DNA of 34,535 bases from an uncultured Oscillospiraceae bacterium (GCA_934591725.1 CAKTPR010000009.1:1-34535), one strand, 5' to 3'; counted from the first letter of the stretch, positions 26,947-34,535 are shown. Program-made: numbers and translations. Notes: generated from the sequence alone by a model not told the origin.

Positions 26947-27466
26947 CGTTCTCTATCCTGACCTGACACATCTTCATTGCGCTCAGGGAGGTGCGGTGGC
27001 TCTCAGGCGTGACGCCCGCGCAGCACGCCGCGTCTACCGTGACCGGGACCTCCGGCAGGAAAGCCTTTGCGATCATCGCGTTTGAGATGACGCATATATC
27101 CGTACACAGGCCGACGAGCGTGATGCTCCCGACCGGCTCCTTCGCGTCAAGCTCAAGGAGCAGCCTGCCGAGCTCTGCCGAGCCGAAGGTCGGCTTGTCT
27201 ATGGTAAGCCCTGTGCGCAGCGGTTCGAGCGCGGGGCAGACCTCCCAGCCGTGGCTGCCCTTGATGCAGTGCGGCACGGGCAGATTGCGCCCCTCCTGCG
27301 TCTGCATGTAGTTTTCGCCGTGCGTGTCGCGCGTGAATATGACAGTCCCCTTGAAGCCCCTGACCTTTTCAACGACCTTCGGCACGATGGCGACGGCCTC
27401 GGCTGTGCCGAGCGCGCCGTCGATAAAGTCGTTCTGCATATCGACGACGATGAGTATATCCTGCAT
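26942..27466 (-). CDS. Cysteine hydrolase, nicotinamidase-like (isochorismatase superfamily)
   Basis: A 174-residue cytoplasmic hydrolase. The catalytic triad is Asp9 (VDMQNDF), Lys91 (IDKPTFGS) and Cys125 (CTDICVISNA). Asp47, His49 and His66 have the spacing of the nicotinamidase zinc site (DxH, then His 17 residues on), which favours nicotinamide to nicotinic acid conversion in NAD salvage over other isochorismatase-fold activities. Size is normal for compact bacterial PncA proteins. AAGGAG sits seven bases before the ATG. It follows the VOC gene by 10 bases in one operon. Confidence 0.82.
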   Translation of the reverse strand: MQDILIVVDMQNDFIDGALGTAEAVAIVPKVVEKVRGFKGTVIFTRDTHGENYMQTQEGRNLPVPHCIKGSHGWEVCPALEPLRTGLTIDKPTFGSAELGRLLLELDAKEPVGSITLVGLCTDICVISNAMIAKAFLPEVPVTVDAACCAGVTPESHRTSLSAMKMCQVRIENE

Positions 27467-27476
27467 GTCCTGCTCC

Positions 27477-27845
27477 TTATCTCTTCTCAGGGACTATCTC
27501 TATCCAGTACCCGTCAGGGTCTTCGATAAAGTAGATGCCCATCGCCGTGTTTTCAAAGCAGACGCAGCCCATGGCCTTGTGCTTCTCGAATGCGCCCGCA
27601 TAGTCCTCGACGGTGAACGCGAGGTGGAACTCCTGCTCGCCGAGGTCGTAGGGCTCCGTGTGGTCGCGCAGCCATGTCAGCTCAAGGCGGAAAGCGGTCG
27701 CACCGTCGCCGAGGAAGATGATCTTGTAGCTGCCGTCCGCCGCGTCCTTTTCGCGCACCGGCTCAAGGCCGAGCGCGTCCTTGTAGAACTTCAGGCTGCG
27801 GTCGAGGTCGAGAACATTGAAATTGAAGTGGTTGAATTTGAACAT
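27477..27845 (-). CDS. VOC family protein, glyoxalase I-like
   Basis: A 122-residue VOC protein with two beta-alpha-beta-beta-beta modules. His6, Glu55, His74 and Glu116 fall at the four metal-ligand positions of glyoxalase I, and the ends NHFNFNVLDLDRSLKFYKDALG and EDPDGYWIEIVP are typical of the lactoylglutathione lyase branch. Methylglyoxal detoxification is likely, though Clostridia often lack glutathione, so the thiol cofactor is uncertain. GGAGGG precedes the ATG. First gene of a two-gene operon with the nicotinamidase-like gene, driven by a good promoter at 27875-27903. Confidence 0.82.
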   Translation of the reverse strand: MFKFNHFNFNVLDLDRSLKFYKDALGLEPVREKDAADGSYKIIFLGDGATAFRLELTWLRDHTEPYDLGEQEFHLAFTVEDYAGAFEKHKAMGCVCFENTAMGIYFIEDPDGYWIEIVPEKR

Positions 27846-27874
27846 GACAAACCCTCCATTACATATTTATCCAT

Positions 27875-27903
27875 ATTATAACTAAACCGTACTGCCCGGT
27901 CAA
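27875..27903 (-). promoter_or_regulatory. Promoter of the VOC / nicotinamidase operon
   Basis: On the minus strand TTGACC (27898-27903), 17 bases, and a perfect TATAAT (27875-27880), about 30 bases before the VOC start codon. The -35 lies in the loop of the hairpin at 27885-27919. Confidence 0.8.
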
Positions 27904-27919
27904 GCCTTGCAGTACGGTT
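27885..27919 (-). terminator. Hairpin after the histidine kinase gene, overlapping the next promoter
   Basis: AACCGTACTGC (27885-27895) and GCAGTACGGTT (27909-27919) form a perfect 11-base stem with a 13-base loop, 11 bases after the kinase stop codon. On the minus strand it is followed only by TAGTTAT, so the U tract is weak. It probably ends the two-component transcript while its DNA also forms the spacer of the VOC promoter. Confidence 0.6.
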
Positions 27920-27930
27920 ATCATTCTGTA

Positions 27931-29262
27931 TTATTCCACCATCTTTTCCACTGCCGGCAGCATGAACTCCGCGGCGAAATGCTCCCCGTCGCTTGCGATG
28001 GCGAAGCTGCCGCCCATGGCCTCCATGATCTTGCGGCAGGTGCGTATGCCTATCTTCGTGCTCTCGACCTTGTCCATGGAGCGCTTTACATAGTTCGAGA
28101 TGCAGACGGACAGCTTGCCGTCTATGAGCTCGGTTATCACCATAATCGGGCGCTCACGATCGGCGTATTTTTTGATGTTGGATATCATATTGTCAAGCGT
28201 GCGCTTGAGATAGAGCGGGTCTGCCGATACGCTGCACTCGCCCTTGAATTCTATACGCTGCACGCGAAAGCCTGAGTCTATAAGGTCAAACTCCGCCTCG
28301 CCGAGGAGCTGTTCGAGCAGGAGCCGCCCGTCGTAGCTCTCAAGCGAAAGCTCCAGCTCCGCCTTGCCGTAGACTAGGAAGTACCGGAACAGCTCATCCG
28401 TCAGCTCCTTGAGATCCATCGCCTTGGCGTAGGCCGAGGCTGTGAACTGCCTGCACCGCTCCTTGTCCTCAAATCCGCTGTCGTTGAGCAGCCCCAAATA
28501 CCCGAGCATCGAGGTCATCGGTGTGCGTATATCGTGCGATATCGCGGTTATAAGCTCGGCGTTTGCCTCCCATGCGCGGCTCTCGTTGCCCATGCGCTGC
28601 ATGACCGAGCGGCGCATCTCGTCCATCGATGCTGCGAGCGCCGCGATCTCGTCGCTGCCGTCGGAGCTTATCACCTTTTCAAGCTCGCCTGAGCTTACCT
28701 CCGCCGCGTCCTTCGAGAGCTTTATTATCCTGTCCGTCAGCCGCCGGGTGTACCACATATAAAGGAGAATAAAAGCGAAGAAAGCCGTGAAAACTGAAGC
28801 TGCACGCACTATGCCGCGCTGCCGTGTATCGGATGTGTCGGATATCGCGACCTGATAAAGCCCGTCCTCAAAGCGGACGAGATAGAGCGTACCGTAGTTA
28901 TGATAGTCATAGCTGCTGTGTACGCCGTTTTCCTGCTCCGTCTTGCCGTCATGAAAGCGCCGGTGGTCTGCGCCCCGGCCGAATATCACGACCGTGACAA
29001 AGGGCTGCCCGTCCGTCCATTTCGCGACGGCGAGACTGTCGCGCCCGCTCACGGAGTTTGCCTTGACGTAGGCGGAGAAGTCGGAATATATCTCATTCTT
29101 GCGCTGCTTCACCGCATCGTCGCTCATATAGACCCTGTCGACCAGCAGCATTCCGAGCCGGTTTATCAGCAGGAACACCGCCAGCGCCAGCAGCAGACCG
29201 CCGACGCAGACGTACAGCATCTTCGCGTTGAGCGAGGAGGGGAGCTTCAGCTTCTTAATCAA
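27931..29262 (-). CDS. Membrane sensor histidine kinase
   Basis: A 443-residue kinase. TM helices lie near 14-36 and 150-172, enclosing an extracytoplasmic sensor domain of about 110 residues. A HAMP-like linker follows, then the phospho-accepting His near 244 in AISHDIRTPM, and a HATPase domain with the N box DNMISNIKKYA. The usual G1 box (DxGxG) is replaced by NYVKRSMDKVESTKIGIRTC, a form I recall in VanS-like clostridial kinases, so ATP binding may still work through the second box. It overlaps the response regulator gene by eight bases (29255-29262), so both are co-translated. The signal is unknown; divergence from a sugar ABC locus suggests sensing of a related ligand or envelope state. 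Confidence 0.88.
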   Translation of the reverse strand: MIKKLKLPSSLNAKMLYVCVGGLLLALAVFLLINRLGMLLVDRVYMSDDAVKQRKNEIYSDFSAYVKANSVSGRDSLAVAKWTDGQPFVTVVIFGRGADHRRFHDGKTEQENGVHSSYDYHNYGTLYLVRFEDGLYQVAISDTSDTRQRGIVRAASVFTAFFAFILLYMWYTRRLTDRIIKLSKDAAEVSSGELEKVISSDGSDEIAALAASMDEMRRSVMQRMGNESRAWEANAELITAISHDIRTPMTSMLGYLGLLNDSGFEDKERCRQFTASAYAKAMDLKELTDELFRYFLVYGKAELELSLESYDGRLLLEQLLGEAEFDLIDSGFRVQRIEFKGECSVSADPLYLKRTLDNMISNIKKYADRERPIMVITELIDGKLSVCISNYVKRSMDKVESTKIGIRTCRKIMEAMGGSFAIASDGEHFAAEFMLPAVEKMVE

Positions 29263-29944
29263 TCTGGTATCCCTTTCCCCATACGGTGCGGATGATCTTC
29301 GGCGCGCTCGGCGTCTCTTCGATCTTGCGGCGCAGGTTCAGCACGTGTACCATAACGGTGTTCCCGGAGCCGGGGAGGAAGCGCTCCTTCCATACCGACT
29401 CATACAGCTCCGCTGCGGTCACGGTGCTGCCGCGGTTTTTCAGCAGGTACTCAAGAATGGCGTATTCCGTGTCCGTCAGTGTGACGTCCTTGCCGGAGCT
29501 CCTCACGCTGTGCGTTTCGAGATCGACCTCAAGGCCGTCGATCGTCAGCGCCTCGGCGGGCTTGCCGCGGTACTCCTTGTACCGGCGCAGCAGCGAATTT
29601 ACCTTTGCCAGAAACTCGCCCTGAGAGAAGGGCTTGGAGAGAAAGTCGTCCCCGCCGCTGCCGTAGGCCGATATCATGTCCGCCTCTGCGGACTTTGCCG
29701 TGAGGAACAGTATCGGCGCGTTGGATATCGCGCGTATCTTCCCACAGGCTTCGTACCCGGACATCCCCGGCATCATCACGTCCAAAACCACAAGGTCTGT
29801 CTCCGGGTGCGCCGCGATGTATTCTACCGCGGCAGCGCCGTCGGCGGCCTCTTCAACAAAATAATTATCTTTCAGCAGAAAAAAGAGAACTTTTCTTATG
29901 TCCGGATCGTCATCTACTATGAGGATATGAGACGTGTCAGCCAT
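29255..29944 (-). CDS. OmpR/PhoB-family response regulator
   Basis: A 229-residue two-domain regulator. The receiver has the acidic pocket Asp11-13, phospho-acceptor Asp55 (VVLDVMMPG), Thr82 (FLTAKS) and Lys104 (SKPF). The C-terminal winged helix spans about 128-229 and ends in the typical RTVWGKGYQ. GGAGGTGA stands seven bases before the ATG. It is the first gene of the pair and partner of the overlapping kinase. It is transcribed away from the lipoprotein gene, with an intergenic direct repeat of the kind such regulators bind, so control of itself and of the ABC locus is plausible. Confidence 0.93.
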   Translation of the reverse strand: MADTSHILIVDDDPDIRKVLFFLLKDNYFVEEAADGAAAVEYIAAHPETDLVVLDVMMPGMSGYEACGKIRAISNAPILFLTAKSAEADMISAYGSGGDDFLSKPFSQGEFLAKVNSLLRRYKEYRGKPAEALTIDGLEVDLETHSVRSSGKDVTLTDTEYAILEYLLKNRGSTVTAAELYESVWKERFLPGSGNTVMVHVLNLRRKIEETPSAPKIIRTVWGKGYQID

Positions 29945-29974
29945 CCGGCGTCACCTCCATGTTCGTATGCAATC

Positions 29975-30002
29975 ATTGTATCATAAAAATCCGCGGTTAC
30001 AA
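29975..30002 (-). promoter_or_regulatory. Promoter of the two-component operon
   Basis: On the minus strand TTGTAA (29997-30002), 16 bases, then TACAAT (29975-29980) with an extended -10 TG dinucleotide one base upstream. It lies about 30 bases before the regulator start codon. Confidence 0.6.
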
Positions 30003-30017
30003 CGGTTTTTCCCTGTT

Positions 30018-30061
30018 TTAAGAAAGCTTAAGAGACAAACGGAACTCTTTTATGGTACAAT
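30018..30061 (+). promoter_or_regulatory. Promoter and direct-repeat site of the solute-binding lipoprotein gene
   Basis: TACAAT at 30056-30061 has an extended -10 (TGG directly before it) and a weak -35, GAGACA (30032-30037), 18 bases upstream. TTAAGA occurs twice, at 30018-30023 and 30028-30033, ten bases apart, just upstream of and overlapping the -35. OmpR/PhoB-type regulators commonly bind short direct repeats with about one-turn spacing, so the adjacent regulator is the natural candidate. Confidence 0.55.
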
Positions 30062-30095
30062 ACACTCGAAAAACAATGTAATTCAGGAGGATGAA

Positions 30096-32537
30096 ATGAA
30101 GAACACCAAGCTTTTTGGACGCATAGTGTGCCTCATTCTGGCGCTCGTCATGTGCCTGAGCCTTGCCGCCTGCGGCAGCAGCGGACAGCCCGGCACTGCG
30201 AATACCAAAAAAGATCAGGAGCCCACGCCTGAGTATGTCTATACCGCCGAGTATAAGGATCTCACTCAGAACCGGGAAAATTACCTGAACATATGCGCGA
30301 TGACCGCCGACGGGATGTATGCCACCAGCAATGAGAAGATCGGCGAGAACATCCCGGAGGGCGTCACCCCCGAGTATGAAGGCCAGTACGATGTTTACGG
30401 CACCTTCCTTTACCGTATCGACAATAACGGTAATCTCACGAAGCTCGACAAGTACCAATCCATGCCCGGCGAGGCGGACGATCAGGGCCGCAAGAACTTT
30501 TCTTCCAGCAGCTATATGAACAGTGTCCGTTTTACCGACAGCGGCTTTGTCACCGTTGAGGTCGTCAACACCTCTTGGTATGACGGCGACGGCGATCCTG
30601 TCCTTTACAGTGACGAATACTGGGCAGGGCAGAAGAACGAGCAGAAGTATTATGTCCGCAGCTTCGATAAGGACGGCAATGAGCTGACCTGTGCTCTCAT
30701 CCCGACCGAGCAGGATCAGTGGCTCAATACCTATAACATGCAGCTGGACAAGGACGGCAACGTCGTCTTTGTCGATAACAGCACCAATTCCGTCCGTGCC
30801 GTGAAGCTTGACGGTACCGATGCGTATACCGTCAGCGCCGGTGCTGATGATTATATCGACACTGTCCTCCGCTTTGCCGACGGCAGCCTCGCTGCCGCCA
30901 TCTATGGCAGCGACGGCCAGCAGCTCTATAGGATCAACGCCGAAAGCGGCACTCTCGAAGACCCCATCAGCATTAACTTCGATACCTATAGCGCGATCTC
31001 CGGCGGCGGGGATTATGACTTCTATTATACCAACGGTTCCAGCTTCTATGGCTATTCCGTTGAGAAGCAGCAGTCCGAGAAGATCTTCAACTGGCTCAAC
31101 TGCGATGTCAACGGCTCCAATGTCAATATCCTGAATGTCGACGAGAACGGCACTGTCACCTGCTGGCTGAGCGAGTGGGACGATAAGGATCAGACCAGCA
31201 GCATCGACCTTATCACCGTCTCCAAGGTTCCTTACGATTCTGTGCCTCATAAGGAGACAATTACCCTTGCCGCGATTTATATTGACTATGATATACAGGA
31301 TATGATCGTCAAGTTCAACCGCAGCAACGACCAGTACCGCATCGAGGTCAAGGACTATTCCGAGTACAATAACGATCAGGACGGCTGGGACGCCGGTCAG
31401 ACCAAGCTCAACACCGAGATCCTCTCCGGCAACCTCCCCGATATCTTCTGCCTGAACGGGCTCAATTACCGCCAGCTCGCCTCCAAGGGCCTGCTTGAAG
31501 ACCTCTATCCCTACATCGACGCCGACAGCGAGCTCAGCCGTGACGATTTCTTCCCCAGCGTGCTTCAGGCCTTTGAGGAGGACGGCAAGCTCTGCACTAC
31601 GCTCTCCGGCATTTACATCAACTCCGTCATCGGCGCGGCCTCCGTTGTGGGCGACACTCCGGGATGGACTTATGACGAGTTCAACGCCGCTCTTGCCTCC
31701 ATGCCCGAGGGCTGCACCGCCTTCGACCAGTACACCACCAAGGCCGACATTCTCCAGACCTGCCTTGCGCTGGATATGGACAGCTTCGTCGATTGGGGCA
31801 CCGGCAAATGCAGCTTTGACAGCCAGCAGTTCATCGACCTGCTGAACTTCGCAAACTCCTTCCCCCCGGAATTTGACTGGGAGAACTATGAGTGGACTGA
31901 TGAGAACGACACCTCCGCCCGTCTTGCTCAGGGCAAGCAGATGCTCGTGCGCACCAGCGCTTACAGTATCCAGGATATCTTCTATAATAATTATACCGAG
32001 TTCCTCGGCGGCAAGATCACCTATATCGGCTACCCGACAAACAGCGGCACCGGCAACATGGTCTCGCTTGACGGCAGCGGCTACGCCATGAGCGCCAAGA
32101 GCCAGTATAAGGACGCCATCTGGCAGTTCCTCAGACAGTTCTTCACCAAGGAGTATAACGAAGGCCGCTATGCGCTCTCCAGCCGTATCGACGTTTTCGA
32201 TGAGAAAGCCAAGGAAGCCACCACTATCCAGTACCAGAAGGATAATGACGGCAACTACCTGCTTGACGAGAACGGAGAGAAGATCCCTGTCGTGCTCTAC
32301 ACCATGTGGAACAACACCACCGGCGAGCCTCAGGAGATATACGCTCTCGATGCTGAGCAGCTTGCCCAGATCCGCGAGCTTATCGAGACCACGACCAAGG
32401 CTGCCGATTATAACGACAGCATCTTCAATATCGTGAACGAGCAGGCGGCAGCCTTCTTTGAAGGCCAGAAGACCGCTGAGGATGTTGCCCGCCTCATCCA
32501 GAGCAAGGCCAACATCTACGTCAACGAACAGCGCTGA
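30096..32537 (+). CDS. Solute-binding lipoprotein with N-terminal propeller-like domain
   Basis: An 813-residue lipoprotein. The signal peptide (about 1-24) ends in the lipobox LAAC. Residues about 45-420 contain repeated strands with DGxG/NGN turns (RIDNNGNLTK, SFDKDGNEL, LDKDGNVVF, LDGTDAYT, VDENGTVTCW), suggesting a beta-propeller. From about 425 a family 1 extracellular solute-binding domain begins (KFNRSNDQYRIEVKDYSEYN, then SGNLPDIFCLNG and GWTYDEFNAALASMP). Ordinary binding proteins are near 400-550 residues, so the propeller is an addition. AGGAGG at 30085-30090 fixes the ATG at 30096; the frame is open further upstream but that overlaps the promoters. It supplies ligand, likely carbohydrate, to the downstream permeases. 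Confidence 0.88.
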   Translation: MKNTKLFGRIVCLILALVMCLSLAACGSSGQPGTANTKKDQEPTPEYVYTAEYKDLTQNRENYLNICAMTADGMYATSNEKIGENIPEGVTPEYEGQYDVYGTFLYRIDNNGNLTKLDKYQSMPGEADDQGRKNFSSSSYMNSVRFTDSGFVTVEVVNTSWYDGDGDPVLYSDEYWAGQKNEQKYYVRSFDKDGNELTCALIPTEQDQWLNTYNMQLDKDGNVVFVDNSTNSVRAVKLDGTDAYTVSAGADDYIDTVLRFADGSLAAAIYGSDGQQLYRINAESGTLEDPISINFDTYSAISGGGDYDFYYTNGSSFYGYSVEKQQSEKIFNWLNCDVNGSNVNILNVDENGTVTCWLSEWDDKDQTSSIDLITVSKVPYDSVPHKETITLAAIYIDYDIQDMIVKFNRSNDQYRIEVKDYSEYNNDQDGWDAGQTKLNTEILSGNLPDIFCLNGLNYRQLASKGLLEDLYPYIDADSELSRDDFFPSVLQAFEEDGKLCTTLSGIYINSVIGAASVVGDTPGWTYDEFNAALASMPEGCTAFDQYTTKADILQTCLALDMDSFVDWGTGKCSFDSQQFIDLLNFANSFPPEFDWENYEWTDENDTSARLAQGKQMLVRTSAYSIQDIFYNNYTEFLGGKITYIGYPTNSGTGNMVSLDGSGYAMSAKSQYKDAIWQFLRQFFTKEYNEGRYALSSRIDVFDEKAKEATTIQYQKDNDGNYLLDENGEKIPVVLYTMWNNTTGEPQEIYALDAEQLAQIRELIETTTKAADYNDSIFNIVNEQAAAFFEGQKTAEDVARLIQSKANIYVNEQR

Positions 32538-32558
32538 TAAAGTAATACCCCACCACAT

Positions 32559-32581
32559 GGCGCGGCAAACGCCGCGCCTTG
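32559..32581 (+). terminator. Hairpin after the lipoprotein gene
   Basis: GGCGCGGC (32559-32566) pairs perfectly with GCCGCGCC (32571-32578) around AAAC, followed by only a short TTG. Partial termination would leave the lipoprotein more abundant than the permeases. Confidence 0.6.
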
Positions 32582-32613
32582 TGCATTAAAGAGAAAAGCA
32601 GCACCGCCCCCAA

Positions 32614-32686
32614 GGCTCCCCTTGTTTCCGCTGGAGCCGAAGAAAAACGCCCGCCCCATTCTCAAGGGGAGCTGGCGCGGAGCGCC
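32614..32686. repeat. REP/MITE-like palindromic element
   Basis: GCTCCCCTTG (32615-32624) and CAAGGGGAGC (32663-32672) form 10-base arms around 38 bases, and a second small stem GGCGC/GCGCC (32674-32678 with 32682-32686) follows. The pattern of a CCCCTT-type arm, an AGCTGGCG stem and a CCTGAGGAG end is what I recall of short palindromic elements scattered in Oscillospiraceae genomes. Only one copy is in this window, so repeat status is inferred. Confidence 0.45.
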
Positions 32687-32752
32687 TGAGGAGATAAAAC
32701 CCTGCGTCTTTTGCCGCACTTAGAATTTTAATCCAGTCTTAATCAATGCCGC

Positions 32753-32782
32753 CTTGCGCAGACGCAAGCGATGCGCTATAAT
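32753..32782 (+). promoter_or_regulatory. Promoter with palindromic -35 before the ABC permeases
   Basis: TTGCGC (32754-32759), 17 bases, then a perfect TATAAT (32777-32782). CTTGCG (32753-32758) and CGCAAG (32763-32768) form a 16-base palindrome covering the -35, so a repressor could block RNA polymerase here. The permeases therefore seem to have their own controlled promoter. Confidence 0.55.
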
Positions 32783-32828
32783 GGCGTTGGCAATTTCAGG
32801 TTTATATCTAACAGTTTAACGGAGAGCT

Positions 32829-33716
32829 ATGGACAGAGAAAAAGAAAAACGAAAGCTGAAGCGGCAGGACTTCATGCGCAGCCTGTGCTTCCTGTCGCCG
32901 AGCCTTATCGGCGTGGGCGTGTTCTTCATCGTCCCGTTCGGCGTCGTGGTGTATTATTCGATGATCGACGGCGTCGGCTCGCGGAACTTCGTGTTCCTTG
33001 AAAACTTCATAAAGCTCTTTAATAACTCCGCATTTATAATGGCGGCAAAAAATACCTTGCAGTTCTCTGCAATAGCGGTGCCTCTTGCGGTAATACTTGC
33101 TATTGTGCTGGCGCTCATGCTTGAGTGCCGCATCCCGATGAAGTCACAGTTCCGCACCTTCTTCCTCAGTCCGATGATGGTTCCGGTCGCGTCGGTCGTG
33201 CTCATCTGGCAGGTGCTGTTTAACTATAACGGCACCATCAATGAGTTCCTCGCCCTTTTCGATATCGCGAAGATAGACTGGCTCCAGTCTGACCATTGTC
33301 AGGCCGTCGTCATCATCCTGTTCCTGTGGAAGAACCTCGGCTATAACATGATCCTCTTCATGGCCGGGCTTGCGAATATCCCCAAGGAGCTGCTTGAGGT
33401 GGCGGATGTCGAGGGCGCGTCCGAGTGGTATAAGTTCTTTGCCATAAAGCTCCGCTACCTTTCGCCCACGGTGCTTTTCGTCACCATCCTTTCGCTCATT
33501 AACTCCTTTAAGGTTTTCCGCGAGGTGTATCTCCTGACCGGGGACTATCCCTATGAGAAGCTGTATATGCTCCAGCATTTTATGAACAATACCTTCAAGT
33601 CGCTTGACTATCAGAAGCTCTCGGCGGCGGCGGTCGTCATGGCTCTGGTGATGGTCGTCCTCATCGCGCTGCTCTTCTACGCGGAGGACAAGTTCGGAAA
33701 GGACGTGGAGGGATGA
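32829..33716 (+). CDS. Carbohydrate ABC transporter permease, MalF/UgpA-like
   Basis: A 295-residue permease with six predicted TM helices; the first is at about 20-42 after a basic cytoplasmic start. The EAA loop that contacts the ATPase is at about 190-215 (EVADVEGASEWYKFFAIKL). It belongs to the CUT1-type binding-protein-dependent inner-membrane component family. GGAGAG precedes the ATG. It overlaps the next permease gene by ATGA. No ABC ATPase is seen in the window; CUT1 systems of Firmicutes often share a distant one. Confidence 0.93.
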   Translation: MDREKEKRKLKRQDFMRSLCFLSPSLIGVGVFFIVPFGVVVYYSMIDGVGSRNFVFLENFIKLFNNSAFIMAAKNTLQFSAIAVPLAVILAIVLALMLECRIPMKSQFRTFFLSPMMVPVASVVLIWQVLFNYNGTINEFLALFDIAKIDWLQSDHCQAVVIILFLWKNLGYNMILFMAGLANIPKELLEVADVEGASEWYKFFAIKLRYLSPTVLFVTILSLINSFKVFREVYLLTGDYPYEKLYMLQHFMNNTFKSLDYQKLSAAAVVMALVMVVLIALLFYAEDKFGKDVEG

Positions 33717-34535
33717 AGAACAAGGCTCCTGCCCGTCTCAGAAAGAAGCACTATTTCGGCCGCGGCGCGATGTTCGTGCTCTGCGCCATTTTCGCGGTGC
33801 TCTTCCTTCTGCCGACGGTGCTTACAATTACAAACTCCTTCATGTCCGAGGCGGAGATCAAATCCAACTACGGCATGATCTTTGCCACGACCTCCGGCGG
33901 CTATGTTTCCAAGACCGTGAACCTCAAGTTCATCCCCGATAAGGTCACGCTCTCGCAGTATACCACCGGACTTATAAAGTCCCCGGAGTACCTGCTCAAG
34001 CTCTGGAACAGTATCCTCCTCGTCGTGCCGATCGTCATTCTTCAGGTCGGCGTCGCAGCGGTCGCGGCCTACAGCTTCACCCGCTGGCGCGGTAAGATAC
34101 GCAGCGGCATATTCTTCTTCTATGTTATCCTTATGCTCATGCCGTATCAGGTCACGCTCGTGCCGAACTATCTCGTCAGCCAGTGGCTCGGCATTCTGAA
34201 CACGCCGTGGTCTATTATCCTGCCCGGCATGTTCGCGCCGTTCTCGGTCTTCCTGCTGACGAAGTTCATGCGCCGCATCCCGTATTCTCTTATCGAGGCG
34301 GCGAGGGTGGACGGAGCGGGGGAGTGGGAGATATTCACGAAAATATGCCTGCCCCAGTGCCGCTCGGCTCTTTACTCTATCGCAATCCTTGTCTTTATCG
34401 ATTATTGGAACATGGTCGAGCAGCCCCTTATCCTGCTTCAGGATTCCGAGGCACAGCCGCTCTCGGTGTTCCTTTCCAGCATTAACTCCGGCGAGATCGG
34501 CCTTGCCTTCGCCATGGCGACGGTGTATATGATCC
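33713..34535 (+). CDS. Carbohydrate ABC transporter permease, MalG/UgpE-like (3' end outside window)
   Basis: The frame runs from the ATG overlapping the previous stop (ATGA) to the window end without a stop, giving 274 residues so far. A first TM helix near 18-40, a periplasmic loop with KFIPDKVTLSQYTTGL, and the TM core follow. The EAA motif EAARVDGAGEWEIFTKICLP (about 199-218) matches the second permease of CUT1 sugar transporters, usually about 280-300 residues, so only the last helix is probably missing. It forms the channel with the upstream permease and takes ligand from the lipoprotein at 30096. Confidence 0.92.
   Translation, partial: MKNKAPARLRKKHYFGRGAMFVLCAIFAVLFLLPTVLTITNSFMSEAEIKSNYGMIFATTSGGYVSKTVNLKFIPDKVTLSQYTTGLIKSPEYLLKLWNSILLVVPIVILQVGVAAVAAYSFTRWRGKIRSGIFFFYVILMLMPYQVTLVPNYLVSQWLGILNTPWSIILPGMFAPFSVFLLTKFMRRIPYSLIEAARVDGAGEWEIFTKICLPQCRSALYSIAILVFIDYWNMVEQPLILLQDSEAQPLSVFLSSINSGEIGLAFAMATVYMI

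Noticed and set aside
29934..30095. A 54-codon upstream extension of the lipoprotein frame
   Set aside because: It overlaps both divergent promoters, lacks a ribosome site, and would bury the signal peptide; AGGAGG places the start at 30096.
30018..32558. A minus-strand frame of about 846 codons opposite the lipoprotein gene
   Set aside because: The plus-strand protein has a signal peptide, lipobox, ribosome site and binding-protein domain; the antisense product is a repetitive shadow.

Overview
The window looks like a chromosomal segment of a GC-rich, single-membrane Firmicute, most likely a gut-type Clostridia (Oscillospiraceae/Ruminococcaceae-like). The reasons are strong GGAGG-type ribosome binding sites, sigma-A-like TTGACA/TATAAT promoters, a ClpE-type ATPase, a BlaI-type regulator, lipoprotein-based carbohydrate ABC transport and a tRNA gene with encoded CCA. 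No insertion sequence, phage gene or CRISPR array was seen. Taxon and functions are read from the sequence alone; no database search was possible.

Layout. (1) 136-4773, plus strand: CvpA-like membrane protein, ClpE-type zinc-finger AAA+ unfoldase, macro-domain hydrolase, rhomboid protease and a DUF523/TudS-type protein, tightly packed or overlapping, a likely stress and protein-quality cassette. (2) 4799-6767, plus: a BlaI-like repressor with its own promoter and operator-like dyad, a hairpin, then a MATE exporter. (3) 6861-14317, minus: rpoC and rpoB in a translationally coupled pair with tandem upstream promoters, without the usual ribosomal-protein neighbours. (4) 14704-15948, plus: a GT-C-type membrane glycosyltransferase; then an isolated tRNA-Leu(GAG) with a consensus promoter. 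(5) 16364-18703, minus: a heavy-metal P-type ATPase with a small membrane-anchored partner gene and a palindromic operator candidate. (6) 18937-25884, minus: a degenerate SGNH-like protein, an EF-G paralogue, a 1006-residue protein that looks like a catalytically dead P-type ATPase behind a long disordered tail, and the rRNA methyltransferase RlmB. (7) 26064-26894, plus: a second rhomboid-fold protein, apparently protease-dead, ending in a zinc-binding domain. (8) 26942-27845, minus: nicotinamidase-like hydrolase and glyoxalase-I-like VOC protein. (9) 27931-29944, minus: a two-component system, divergent from (10) 30096-34535, plus: a large lipoprotein combining a propeller-like N-terminal region with a solute-binding domain, and two sugar-type ABC permeases, the second cut by the window end.

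The genes most deserving a second look are three apparent pseudo-enzymes (P-type pseudo-ATPase, rhomboid pseudo-protease with zinc domain, SGNH fold without catalytic residues), the metal ATPase with a PacL-like partner, and the divergent sensor/transporter locus whose intergenic region holds a direct repeat of the kind OmpR/PhoB regulators bind.
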